NCBI RefSeq assembly: GCF_029502005.1
Contig: NZ_JAMQOT010000009.1
Span: 59,756-123,755 of the forward strand
Direction: 5' to 3'
Source: Natrinema salsiterrestre
GTDB lineage: Archaea; Halobacteriota; Halobacteria; Halobacteriales; Natrialbaceae
Length of the DNA stretch: 64,000 bases
Positions 9,064 through 17,741 of the stretch are shown here, one piece after another. The translations under genes were made by a program, and so were the position numbers. The notes below the pieces were generated by a model. The model worked only from the letters and a program-made list of their open reading frames with translations. It was not told the DNA's origin and made no database searches. How positions within the stretch are numbered: the first letter of the stretch is position 1; each line of letters opens with the position of its first letter.

Positions 9064-10296
9064 CTACCCGAGAAAGTCGAACAGGTGGCCGGCGACGTTT
9101 CGCTTCTGGATTTCTTCCGATCCCTCGGTGATCCGGTACCGTCGGTGATGCCGGTAAATATGTTCGAAGGGCTTGTGGCGAGTGTACCCCTGTCCACCGT
9201 GGACCTGCATCGCCCTGTCGGCGGCGTCGCACGCCAGGAGGTTTGCGCGGTAATTCGCCATCGAGACTTTGTCGCTCACGCTCTGTTGGCTGTCCTCGTC
9301 TAGCTGCCACGCCGTCTTGTACACCAGGTTTCGCACCATTTCGGCCTCCGTGTGAAGGTCGGCGAGCGGGAACTGGATCCCCTGTCGCTTCGCGAGCGGC
9401 TCGTCCCACGTGTGGCGTTCCTTCGCGAACTCGACCGCCTCGTCGATACAGTACTGGGCCGCTCCGACGCTCGAGGCGGCCTGTCTGATGCGGCCCTCGT
9501 GAACGAAGTACGACGCCTGCTGGAGCCCTTTGTTTTCCTCGCCCAGAATCGCGTCTGCAGGGACGCGGACGTCGTCGAGCGTTACTTCGGCGTGGTCGGT
9601 TGGCATGTTGAACGTCCAGTGGAAGTACTCGACCTCGAGCCCGTCCGTATCCGTCGGTACCCAGAACGCCGTGATCCCCTCGTGATCGCCGTCGTCACCG
9701 TCAGTACGGGCGAAGATAACGTCGTAGTCGGCGGTGTGCAGTCCGCTGTTGTATCGCTTCGCCCCGTTGATCACCCATTCGTCCCCGTCCTTTTCGGCGG
9801 TCGTATCCATGTGCGTGGCGTCGCTGCCGTGCTCCGGCTCTGTCAGTCCGAATGCGGCGGTCGTCTCGCCGGTGATCAGGTCCTCGAGGTGGCGGTCTTT
9901 CCGTTTCTCGCTCCCGAACTCGATCAGTAGTTCGGGAACGTTGAAGTTTCCGACCACGGCGGCCTCCTGTTGCAACACGTTGTGCAGGCCGATCCCTCTC
10001 TTGGCGAGGTGTTCCCGAATGACGGCCATGCCGAGGTTGCTCCCGTCTCGACCACCGTATTCCTCCGGGAGCATGTATCGATACAATCCGGCCTCGTCGG
10101 CCCGGTGGCGCATCTCCTCGAGCAGCGCCTCCCACTCCGCAGTCGGCGTCCCGTCCTCCCAGTTCGTACGAGCGTCTTCGCGCCGATGGTCGAAGAACCG
10201 TTCGTGCTCTCGCTGGAGCGGCTCGATCTCGGCTTCGATGAATTCGTCGATCTCGTCGAGCAACTGCTGGAGCTGCTCCGGCATCCGGAAATCCAT
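9064..10296 (-). CDS. Acyl-CoA dehydrogenase
   Basis: The FAD enzyme of 410 residues introduces the alpha-beta double bond into an acyl-CoA. It shows AFGLTEPEHGSDATHM (flavin/substrate loop), MQVHGGQGYTRHKPFEH and the C-terminal RITEGSEEIQKR. The TEG glutamate sits where MCAD-type enzymes keep the catalytic base. I choose ATG 10296 because the TATA element at 10321-10328 lies 28 nt upstream; ATG 10308 is an alternative. It is followed after 51 nt by the DUF6285-like and kinase genes. The set resembles a split version of the ACAD11 fusion, so its substrate may be a 4-hydroxyacyl-CoA or its dehydrated product. Confidence 0.88.
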   Translation of the reverse strand: MDFRMPEQLQQLLDEIDEFIEAEIEPLQREHERFFDHRREDARTNWEDGTPTAEWEALLEEMRHRADEAGLYRYMLPEEYGGRDGSNLGMAVIREHLAKRGIGLHNVLQQEAAVVGNFNVPELLIEFGSEKRKDRHLEDLITGETTAAFGLTEPEHGSDATHMDTTAEKDGDEWVINGAKRYNSGLHTADYDVIFARTDGDDGDHEGITAFWVPTDTDGLEVEYFHWTFNMPTDHAEVTLDDVRVPADAILGEENKGLQQASYFVHEGRIRQAASSVGAAQYCIDEAVEFAKERHTWDEPLAKRQGIQFPLADLHTEAEMVRNLVYKTAWQLDEDSQQSVSDKVSMANYRANLLACDAADRAMQVHGGQGYTRHKPFEHIYRHHRRYRITEGSEEIQKRNVAGHLFDFLG

Positions 10297-10320
10297 GTGT
10301 AAAGACATTCGGAGACAGTA

Positions 10321-10328
10321 TATTATAG
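10321..10328 (-). promoter_or_regulatory. TATA element of the acyl-CoA dehydrogenase gene
   Basis: On the minus strand this reads ctataata, centred 28 nt upstream of the ATG at 10296. The spacing fits a leaderless haloarchaeal transcript and decides between ATG 10296 and 10308. Confidence 0.5.
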
Positions 10329-10515
10329 TTCGGGTAACTTCCCCCCCACCCCACTGCACTACTCGGCCTTCGGCCTGCGTTGCTCCGTGAGGGCGGAGCA
10401 TCAGCGCCTGAAATTTGAACACCGGGGTCGTCGTTCAGATGCACATGCGAGTACATCGATTCTGTGGAACTCCGACCAGGTAAACGATTAAGGCTCGGGC
10501 AGACGACTGCCAACT

Positions 10516-11313
10516 ATGACCGGATTTGTTCGATCGGAGGACGAAATCGAGGCGATTCAGGAACGGATGGCGGAGAACCGCTTTTACGACGCGAAGCAGG
10601 TGGCGATCCGGTTCCGCACCCGCGAGTCGACAATCGAACGGCTCCTCCCGCCGGGTCTAGAACCGACCGAGGAGCCGGTGATGCGGGTCGATGTCGTCGA
10701 TGTCGGACGCAGTAACTGCGTCGGTTCGTTCTGCGGAGCCGGCGTCTACGTGCGAGCGCACCACGACGGCCACGTCGGCGAGTACTGCGTAACGATGCCG
10801 ATGTCGACGGAAGCCGCGATCACGTGGGGACGAGAGCTGTTCGGGGAACCGAAAAAGAAGGCCGCTATCTCGCTCGAGCGGAGCGAAAACGAGGTGAACG
10901 GACGCGTATCCCGGGGCGACGGTGCGCTCATCGAAATCGATGCGACCATGGAAACGGAACGGCAGCTCGATCCGAAACCGCAGACGATCTATCACTACAA
11001 ATCGCTCCCCGACGTGACCGGGCGAGGGTTCCAGTTCGATCCGACGCTGGTCCGAGTCACGTTAGACAGCGACCTCCACGCGTACGAATCCGGCTCCGGA
11101 TCGCTTTCGCTCGGCGCGGGTACCGCCAGTCCGCTCGACGAACTCGAAATAGAAGAGATCCTCGGCGCGTCGTACACCGAGGCGGACTTGCGCTCGACAC
11201 AGGAGAACGTGACCACCGTCGACCCCGAATCGTTCCTCCCGTACGCCTTCGGAACCGGACGCAGTAACGATTGGCTCGAGTTGGACAACGTATCCGACCG
11301 AAACCGTCCGTGA
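10516..11313 (+). CDS. Acetoacetate decarboxylase family protein
   Basis: The 265-residue protein contains the family signature ELFGEPKKKAAI; Lys113 and Lys114 match the Schiff-base lysine and its neighbour in acetoacetate decarboxylase. The surrounding MPMSTEAAITWGRE segment also fits the family. The classic enzyme decarboxylates acetoacetate to acetone, but many relatives work on other beta-keto acids or as aldolase/dehydratases. It stands alone, divergent from the upstream acyl-CoA dehydrogenase, with an AT-rich gattaag about 25 nt before the ATG. Given the ketone-carboxylase-like genes nearby, ketone metabolism is plausible but inferred. Confidence 0.78.
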   Translation: MTGFVRSEDEIEAIQERMAENRFYDAKQVAIRFRTRESTIERLLPPGLEPTEEPVMRVDVVDVGRSNCVGSFCGAGVYVRAHHDGHVGEYCVTMPMSTEAAITWGRELFGEPKKKAAISLERSENEVNGRVSRGDGALIEIDATMETERQLDPKPQTIYHYKSLPDVTGRGFQFDPTLVRVTLDSDLHAYESGSGSLSLGAGTASPLDELEIEEILGASYTEADLRSTQENVTTVDPESFLPYAFGTGRSNDWLELDNVSDRNRP

Positions 11314-11568
11314 ACGAGGCCGTTCGGACGATCGAGACACCCGGGCGTCTCTCAACGGGACCCTGCGATACGGAGCGAACCGTCGCGAGCACTGCGCCAC
11401 GGAACCGTCTCCCGTCGAGGAGACCGGACGGAGAATTCGATCCGCTACGACCCCGTAATCGGCCACGAGCCCTCACAAAAACCGACCACGCGATCGCGCC
11501 CACTCACCGACTCGGAATCCACCGCGGCGATCCATAATTTTTTGACTACTGTTATCATTTGACAGTGT

Positions 11569-13092
11569 ATGAACGGACTCACTGTCGGCTATCTCGCCGA
11601 ACGGAACGCACGAATCCAGCCGGACGCCGAAGCCGTCGTCCAGCGGGCGGACGGAGAGCGAACCGAGACCGTGACCTTCGAGGCGCTCAATCGACGGGTC
11701 GACCGACTGGCGAACGCGCTCGCGGAGCGGGGAATCGAGGAGGGAGACACCGTCGCGACGTACACGGGGAATCGGGTCGAGACGATCGAGAGCTACCTCG
11801 CGACGATGAAGCTCGGTGCCCTTCCGGTGCCGATCAACCACCGATTCAAGGCCGGCGAAGTGAGCTACGTCCTCGAGGACAGCGACGCGACGCTGTGTAT
11901 CTTCGGCGAGGCCGGTCGTGAGACGATCGCGGGCGTCCACGACGAATTCGACTCGCCCGTCGAAGCGTATCTGTACGCCGGTGACTCGACCCCGGCGTTC
12001 GCGGCCGACTACGAGACGGTTCGGGACGGCGCGTCGACCGATCCCGTCGAGATCGTGCCGTCCCGAACCGACGAGGCAGCTATCATGTACACGAGCGGGA
12101 CGACCGGCAAGCCGAAGGGGTGCGTGCTGACCCACGACAACGTCGTCCAGGCCGCGGAGAACTCCCTGTACGAGGTGAACCTCTCCCGCGACGCCCGATT
12201 CATGGTGGTGACGCCGCTGTTCCACATCGCCGCGTTCGGCCTGTTCATGATGTCGTTTTACGTCGGCGGGACGACGATCCTGGTCGACGACTTCGAGCCG
12301 ACGTCGGTCCTCTCGGTTCTCGAGGACGAATCCGTGACGGCGTCGTTCATGGTCCCGATGATGAGCCGTGCGGTGCTGTCGGCCGACCCCGAGTCGTACG
12401 ACCTTTCGAAGTTCGAACACTACATGACAGGCGCGGCACCGTCGGAGCGCTCGCTCAAGGAGGCGATCATCGAGACCTTCGACTGCAACCTCTACGACGT
12501 CTTCGGCCAGACCGAACTGTCGCCGTCGACGACGATGCTGCGACCGGAGAACGCGCTCGAAAGACCCGACAGCGTCGGTCGGCCGATCATCAACGTCGAA
12601 GTCAAGGTCGTCGACGAGACGGGTGACGAGGTCGAGACCGGCGAGACGGGACGGATCGCCTACCGCGGTCCGACGGTGTTCAAAGAGTACTACGGTATGC
12701 CGGAGAAGACCGCAGCAGTGTTCGACGACGGCTGGTTCGTCTCCGACGACCTCGTCCGGATGGACGACGACGGCTTCGTCTACTTCGTCGGTCGGGCCGA
12801 CGACATGATCATCACCGGCGGCGAGAACGTCCATCCCGCCGAGATTGAGGAAGTTCTCCACGACCTCGAGGGCGTCGACGAGGTCGCGGTCGTCGGGGTC
12901 CCCGACGACCAGTGGGGCGAGCGGGTCAAGGCCGTCGTCGTTCCAGAGGGGGAGGCTGCTCTGACGGAGAGCACCGTCGTCGGCCACGTCGAGGCGAACC
13001 TGGCCGGATTCAAGAAGCCCCGTGAGGTTGAGTTCCGAGACGAACTGCCGCGGAACCCGACCGGAAAGGTCCTGAAGAACGAACTCGCCTGA
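11569..13092 (+). CDS. Acyl-CoA synthetase (AMP-forming, long/medium-chain type)
   Basis: The 507-residue ANL-superfamily enzyme activates a carboxylic acid to acyl-CoA with ATP. Motifs in order are the P-loop-like MYTSGTTGKPKG (about 171-182), YDVFGQTELSP, SDDLVRMDDDGFVYFVGR, the hinge IITGGENVHPAEIE and the catalytic C-terminal lysine in PRNPTGKVLKNEL. It ends 13 nt before the end of the convergent reductase gene. A homologous but distinct synthetase lies at 15196-16770; two different acid substrates are likely. Confidence 0.9.
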   Translation: MNGLTVGYLAERNARIQPDAEAVVQRADGERTETVTFEALNRRVDRLANALAERGIEEGDTVATYTGNRVETIESYLATMKLGALPVPINHRFKAGEVSYVLEDSDATLCIFGEAGRETIAGVHDEFDSPVEAYLYAGDSTPAFAADYETVRDGASTDPVEIVPSRTDEAAIMYTSGTTGKPKGCVLTHDNVVQAAENSLYEVNLSRDARFMVVTPLFHIAAFGLFMMSFYVGGTTILVDDFEPTSVLSVLEDESVTASFMVPMMSRAVLSADPESYDLSKFEHYMTGAAPSERSLKEAIIETFDCNLYDVFGQTELSPSTTMLRPENALERPDSVGRPIINVEVKVVDETGDEVETGETGRIAYRGPTVFKEYYGMPEKTAAVFDDGWFVSDDLVRMDDDGFVYFVGRADDMIITGGENVHPAEIEEVLHDLEGVDEVAVVGVPDDQWGERVKAVVVPEGEAALTESTVVGHVEANLAGFKKPREVEFRDELPRNPTGKVLKNELA

Positions 13093-13105
13093 ATCGGATT
13101 CGCGA

Positions 13106-14116
13106 TCAGGGTTCCACGACGAGCTTTCCGACGGCGCTGCGATCAGCCATGTCGGCGAACGCTCGATCGGTCTCCGCGAGCGGATAGCGCTCGTGGACGA
13201 CCGGATCGAGTCGACCGCCTTCGACGAGGTCGAGGAGCCGCTCGAGGTCGCCCTGCGTTCCCATCGTGCTCCCGATGACCCGCTTCTGATTCAGGAAGAG
13301 GTCGTCGAGCGTGAGCGTCGAGGTCGGGCCGGCGGTCTGTCCGCAGATCACCATCCGCCCGCCGCGTCGCAGGACGTTCAGCCCCACTTCCGAGAACGGG
13401 CCGCCGAGGTGGTTGATCGTCGCGTCGACGCGACCGATCTCGAGGACCGATTCGCGGATCTCGTCGGGGTCTCCGGACTCGATGGTATGATCAGCACCGA
13501 GCGCCTCGAGCCGGCCGAGTTTCGCCCGAGACGTCGACGTCCCGATCGTTCGCGCGCCGAGAACGGATGCCAGCTGGACGGTCGCCACGCCGACGCCGCC
13601 CGTCGCTCCCGGGACGAAGACGAGGTCGCCCGGACCGACCTCGGCCGCCTCGAGCATTCGAAACGCAGTCATGTACGAGACGGGAAGCGCCGCCGCTTCT
13701 ACGGGATCGACGGCGTCGGAGAGCGGGACGAGACGATCGGCACGAACGGTCGCGTACTCCGCCAGTCCGCCGTGGTAGAGGCTGAACCGTTCACAGTGAC
13801 TCTCCGGCCCCTCCCGACAGAACCGACAGGAACCACACGTCTGATTCGGACACAGGAGGACCCGCTCCCCCGTTTCGAGGTGTTCGACGTCGTTGCCGAT
13901 CGCCGAGACGGTCCCCGCAACGTCCATTCCGGCTACGTACGGGAGCTGGTCTTCGCCGACCCAGAAATCGCCGTTGAGAATCCACAGATCGTGGTGATTG
14001 ATCGAACAGGCCTCGACCTGGAGGACTGCTTCCTCGGGTCCGGGCTCGGGATCGTCGAACGATTCGATCGTCACGTGCTCCGGCCCGCCGAATCCAGTGA
14101 ATGCTGCAGCGCGCAT
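13106..14116 (-). CDS. Zinc-type medium-chain alcohol dehydrogenase / quinone oxidoreductase
   Basis: The MDR-superfamily enzyme of 336 residues has an N-terminal GroES-like domain and a Rossmann domain with VPGATGGVGVATVQLA. The four structural-zinc cysteines are in CPNQTCGSCRFCREG plus the following C in ESHC. The catalytic-zinc region EACSINHHDLW is of the mixed QOR type, so both alcohol dehydrogenase and enone reductase activity are possible. ATG 14116 was chosen over 14137 because family members begin MRAAAF and the TATA element 14141-14150 is 28 nt upstream. It lies among acyl-CoA genes. Confidence 0.85.
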   Translation of the reverse strand: MRAAAFTGFGGPEHVTIESFDDPEPGPEEAVLQVEACSINHHDLWILNGDFWVGEDQLPYVAGMDVAGTVSAIGNDVEHLETGERVLLCPNQTCGSCRFCREGPESHCERFSLYHGGLAEYATVRADRLVPLSDAVDPVEAAALPVSYMTAFRMLEAAEVGPGDLVFVPGATGGVGVATVQLASVLGARTIGTSTSRAKLGRLEALGADHTIESGDPDEIRESVLEIGRVDATINHLGGPFSEVGLNVLRRGGRMVICGQTAGPTSTLTLDDLFLNQKRVIGSTMGTQGDLERLLDLVEGGRLDPVVHERYPLAETDRAFADMADRSAVGKLVVEP

Positions 14117-14140
14117 GTCTCCTCGCTCGAAGGCCATCGG

Positions 14141-14150
14141 TATATAATTC
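14141..14150 (-). promoter_or_regulatory. TATA element of the MDR oxidoreductase gene
   Basis: The plus strand reads tatataattc, centred about 28 nt upstream of the ATG at 14116. A start at 14137 would sit too close to it, so it supports the shorter protein. Confidence 0.55.
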
Positions 14151-14291
14151 CCGTTCAGCGAGGGCAGAACGGATTCGGTCGGTCAGTGACGAGCCGACAA
14201 ACGCCGTGTTTGGACCATCTCGCTGCACTGAAAGGAGCCGCTCCCTCGGATCCGCGGAAGCGTTTTGTCCCCGGGTGCGGTTCAGTGATAC

Positions 14292-15131
14292 ATGGCGTCG
14301 ACCGTCGACTACACCGTCGATTCGGATCGAGCGACCGCGCTCGTCACTCTCGATCGTCCCGACTCGTTGAACACGCTGAACGATCGCTTGATCGAAGAAC
14401 TGTGCGACGCGATCGCTCGAGCCGAGGCTGACGATGAGGTGAGAGCGATCGTCCTCCACGGCGCGGGTGACGAGGCGTTTTCGGCGGGCTACGATATCAC
14501 CCCCGCGGGGGAGGACGGTGAGGAGGAAGACCCCGTTCCGTCGGTCGATGACCTCCTCGACGAGTTCGACGCTGCGACCGATCACGTCCACGCCGTCTGG
14601 GAGTGCGACACGCCGGTAATCGCCGCCGTCGACGGCTACTGTCTCGCCGGCGGGAGCGATCTGTCGATGGCGTGTGACCTCGTGATCGCGAGCGAGGAAT
14701 CGGAGTTCGGTTACCCGGGATTGCGGATGGCCGGCGTCCCGCCGACACTCATCTATCCGTTCGTGATGAACCTTCACGAGGCGAAGGAACTGCTCCTCAC
14801 GGGCAAGGTCGTCGATGCGCAACGAGCGGCGGAGTTGGGGATGGTCAACCGCGTTGTTCCGCGGGACCGACTCATGGAGACGGTCTTCGCGGAGGTCGAA
14901 GAGATCCGGAAGATGCCGGGCAATAACGTTCGTATCCTCAAACAGGTACTCAACGGTACCGCGGAGATGCAAGGCGCGAAGCCGATGTTCAAATTCAGCG
15001 AACTGTTCGACGCGCTCGGCCACCACACGGAGTACGGCAAAGAGTACTACCGCATCGCGGCGACCGAGGGGTTCGACGCGGCGCTCGAGTACATGAACGA
15101 GCGGAACAAGGGAACGAGGCCGCCCGAGTAA
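14292..15131 (+). CDS. Crotonase-superfamily protein (enoyl-CoA hydratase/isomerase-like)
   Basis: The 279-residue crotonase fold has the oxyanion-hole segments FSAGYDI and AVDGYCLAGGSDLSMACD, and the usual C-terminal AKELLLTGKVVDAQRAAELG. The two catalytic glutamates of classical enoyl-CoA hydratase are not conserved: the first position reads SD in place of CE, and the PE-type second site reads YPGLRMAG. It may act as a different crotonase (isomerase, hydrolase, ring-opening enzyme). It is divergent from the MDR gene and convergent with the second acyl-CoA synthetase. Confidence 0.82.
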   Translation: MASTVDYTVDSDRATALVTLDRPDSLNTLNDRLIEELCDAIARAEADDEVRAIVLHGAGDEAFSAGYDITPAGEDGEEEDPVPSVDDLLDEFDAATDHVHAVWECDTPVIAAVDGYCLAGGSDLSMACDLVIASEESEFGYPGLRMAGVPPTLIYPFVMNLHEAKELLLTGKVVDAQRAAELGMVNRVVPRDRLMETVFAEVEEIRKMPGNNVRILKQVLNGTAEMQGAKPMFKFSELFDALGHHTEYGKEYYRIAATEGFDAALEYMNERNKGTRPPE

Positions 15132-15195
15132 CCGGAACGAAGGGACGATATCGATCGACCGACCGGCCACATCCCGATCGCATCTCCAACCGCAC

Positions 15196-16770
15196 TCAGT
15201 CCTCGTCTCGGAGCTTGTACTTCTGGATCTTGCCGCTGGGATTCTTGGGGAGACCGTCGCGGAATTCGTACCGTCGCGGTCGCTTGAATTCGGCGAGATC
15301 GTCGCTCTCTCGGCAGAAATCGTCGAGTTCGTCCGCGGTCAGGTCGCCGTCCGGAACGACGTGTGCGATAATACGTTCTCCCCACTCCTGGTCTTCCTCG
15401 CCGATCACTGCGACTTCGGCGACGCCGTCGTGCTGGTAGAGGACGTTTTCGACTTCGGTCGGATAGACGTTCTCGCCGCCGCTGATGATCATATCGTCGA
15501 TCCGATCGACGAGGAAGAGGTAGCCGTCTTCGTTGAGATAGCCCGCGTCTCCCGTAAAGAACCAGCCGTCGCGGATCGCGTCCGCTGTTTTCTCCGGCAG
15601 GTTCCAGTACTCCTCCATCATCGGGGGCCCCTGCAGGATGATCTCACCGGTTTGCCCTGTTTCGACGGTATCAGCTGGCGTGACGGGATCAGTCGGGTTC
15701 TCGTTCTCGGTCGGTTCGACGATCCGAACTTCGTGGTTCGGAGCGGCCCGCCCAACGCTCTCCAGATGTTCCCGAACCTCGAAGGGAAGTATGAACGTCG
15801 CGCAGGGCCCCATTTCCGTCATCCCGTAGGCCGTGGCGTAGTCCTCGGTGAACGTCTCGATACACTCCTCGAGCAGCGATGGCGGCATCGGGGCGGCACC
15901 GTAGACGCCGAGTTCGAGCGACGACCCGTCGAACGACTCCATCTCGTTCGATTCCTCGAGCAGTTTCCCCCAGATACGCGAGGCCACGAAGAGGTGTGTC
16001 GCCCGTTCCGCGTCGACGATTTCGAGGGCACGTCGTGGGTCGAAATCGTGGAGGATCACCGACTTCGCGCCGAGGTTGATCCGCGTGAGGAGTCCGCAGT
16101 TGAGTTCGGCGTTGTGGTACAGTGGCATCGCCGATATCCCGATATCCGTGAAATCGAGTCCCATCTGGCCGGCGTATAGCATGTTGTGGTACGTCGCGTC
16201 TCTGTGGGAGTGGACGACCCCTTTCGGTCGGCCGGTGGTTCCGCTCGTGTACATGATCGCGTACTGGTCCGTCGGATCGACCGTGACGGACGGCGTTGCA
16301 GCGTCGGTACGTTCGAGCAGTTCGTGGAACCCAGCGGCGTATTCGGGCGTCCGTTCAACGTCGTCGTCGACGTACACGTACTCCTCGATCGTCTCGAACT
16401 CGTCGCGGCCGCTTTCGACCGTGTCTCGCGTCGCCTCTTCGAAGACGAGGACCGTCGATTCGGAATCATCGAGTATGTAGCCGACCTCGCTGGGTGCGAG
16501 GCGGTAGTTGACGGGGTTAAAGACGGCGCCGGCCCGCAGGAGGCCAAACAGTGCGATAGCGAACTCCGACGAGTTGTGGAGCAACAGTGAAACGCGATCG
16601 CCGTGTTCGACACCGCGCTCTCGGAGCGCGTTCGCGAACCGATTCACTCGGTCGTCGAATTCGGCGTAGGTCAGCCGGACGTCCTTTCGGGGGTAGACGA
16701 TCGCTTCCCGGTCAGGATACTTCCGCGTCGTCCGCGACAGCGTCTCCGGTAGCGTGGGAAGATAACCCAT
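15196..16770 (-). CDS. Acyl-CoA synthetase (AMP-forming), second copy
   Basis: The 524-residue adenylate-forming enzyme has MYTSGTTGRPKGVVHSH, YGMTEMGPCATFIL, TGDAGYLNEDGYLFLVDR, the hinge IISGGENVYPTEVE and the terminal lysine motif LPKNPSGKIQKYKL. It is organised as a large N-terminal AMP-binding domain (1-400) and a small C-terminal domain. Length and motifs fit medium/long-chain fatty-acid or aryl-acid CoA ligases. It is divergent from the downstream crotonase/ACAD pair, separated by a 99-bp region that holds promoters in both directions. Confidence 0.9.
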   Translation of the reverse strand: MGYLPTLPETLSRTTRKYPDREAIVYPRKDVRLTYAEFDDRVNRFANALRERGVEHGDRVSLLLHNSSEFAIALFGLLRAGAVFNPVNYRLAPSEVGYILDDSESTVLVFEEATRDTVESGRDEFETIEEYVYVDDDVERTPEYAAGFHELLERTDAATPSVTVDPTDQYAIMYTSGTTGRPKGVVHSHRDATYHNMLYAGQMGLDFTDIGISAMPLYHNAELNCGLLTRINLGAKSVILHDFDPRRALEIVDAERATHLFVASRIWGKLLEESNEMESFDGSSLELGVYGAAPMPPSLLEECIETFTEDYATAYGMTEMGPCATFILPFEVREHLESVGRAAPNHEVRIVEPTENENPTDPVTPADTVETGQTGEIILQGPPMMEEYWNLPEKTADAIRDGWFFTGDAGYLNEDGYLFLVDRIDDMIISGGENVYPTEVENVLYQHDGVAEVAVIGEEDQEWGERIIAHVVPDGDLTADELDDFCRESDDLAEFKRPRRYEFRDGLPKNPSGKIQKYKLRDED

Positions 16771-16833
16771 ACCTGTCTGTTTCCGAGATCAGCGTGTTAG
16801 TTTTTTCGTCCGCAACCCGCCGACCGTCACAGG

Positions 16834-16843
16834 GATTTATTAG
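16834..16843 (+). promoter_or_regulatory. TATA element of the second crotonase gene
   Basis: The sequence gatttattag is centred about 31 nt before the ATG at 16870, consistent with a leaderless transcript for the crotonase/ACAD pair. Confidence 0.5.
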
Positions 16844-16869
16844 ACGAACCGATCTCTATCCGAGCGGAC

Positions 16870-17667
16870 ATGCAGGACTACGAAAACCTAGCGGTGACGC
16901 TCGACGACGACGTCCTCCGGATCGCAATCGATCGCCCGGACGCGCTCAACGCAGTAAACGCCCCACTACACGCCGAACTCGCCGAGGTGTTTGACGACGC
17001 CTACGACGCCGACGCGCGGGTGGTCGTCCTCACCGGGAACGGCGACGCGTTCTCCGCCGGCGGCGACGTAAACTGGATGAAAGAGAGCGTCGAGGAGCCC
17101 GGGAAATTCCTCGAGACGGCCCGCGAGGGGGAGGAGATCATCGAGAGCATCGTCAACCTCGAGAAACCAGTGATCGCGAAAGTAAACGGTGATGCGACGG
17201 GACTGGGGGCAACGATCGCGCTCTTCTGTGATATCGTCATGATGAGCGAGGACGCACGGATCGGGGATCCCCACGTGAGCGTCGCTCTCGTCGCCGGGGA
17301 CGGTGGCGCGGTCATCTGGCCGCTACTGACGAGTCTAAACAAGGCAAAGGAGCTGCTGATGACTGGTGACTTGCTCTCCGCCGAGGCAGCCGAAGACCTC
17401 GGACTCGTCAATCACGTGGTCCCCGCCACCGAACTGGACGACGCCACCGACGAGATGGTTACCAAGCTAGCGACGGGACCCCAAACGGCGATCAGGTACA
17501 CGAAGAAGACCCTGAACAGCTGGCTCGAACTCGGGAACGATCTCGCGCTGACGAAAGGCATCGCGCTCGAGGCGGCAGCCCAACAGCATCCGGACCACGA
17601 GGAGGCCGTCGAGGCGTTTCTCGATAAGCGACAGCCCGACTTCCCGAGCGGTCGCGATCATGAGTAG
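16870..17667 (+). CDS. Crotonase-superfamily protein, second copy
   Basis: The 265-residue protein has the crotonase segments FSAGGDVNWM, AKVNGDATGLGATIALFCD and LLTSLNKAKELLMTG. As in the copy at 14292, the classical hydratase glutamates are missing: the CE site reads AT and the PE site reads DPHVSVALVAGDGG. Simple enoyl-CoA hydration is therefore not assured. The ACAD gene follows 74 nt downstream in the same direction, so the two probably act in consecutive steps on one acyl-CoA. Confidence 0.84.
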   Translation: MQDYENLAVTLDDDVLRIAIDRPDALNAVNAPLHAELAEVFDDAYDADARVVVLTGNGDAFSAGGDVNWMKESVEEPGKFLETAREGEEIIESIVNLEKPVIAKVNGDATGLGATIALFCDIVMMSEDARIGDPHVSVALVAGDGGAVIWPLLTSLNKAKELLMTGDLLSAEAAEDLGLVNHVVPATELDDATDEMVTKLATGPQTAIRYTKKTLNSWLELGNDLALTKGIALEAAAQQHPDHEEAVEAFLDKRQPDFPSGRDHE

Positions 17668-17741
17668 AGCCGCTTCGCGGACCGAGAGACTGGAATGATA
17701 CCGATCACCGACAGACGATACCAACACGGAACAATCACCCA

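Noticed and set aside
11473..12987. A 504-codon open frame on the minus strand, opposite the first acyl-CoA synthetase.
   Set aside because: It lies antisense to a clear AMP-binding enzyme and has no recognisable domain. GC-rich haloarchaeal codon use leaves such frames open by chance.
13193..15170. Long frames antisense to the MDR oxidoreductase and the crotonase (412 codons plus strand, 459 codons minus strand).
   Set aside because: Both oppose genes with complete catalytic motifs and show no domain of their own.
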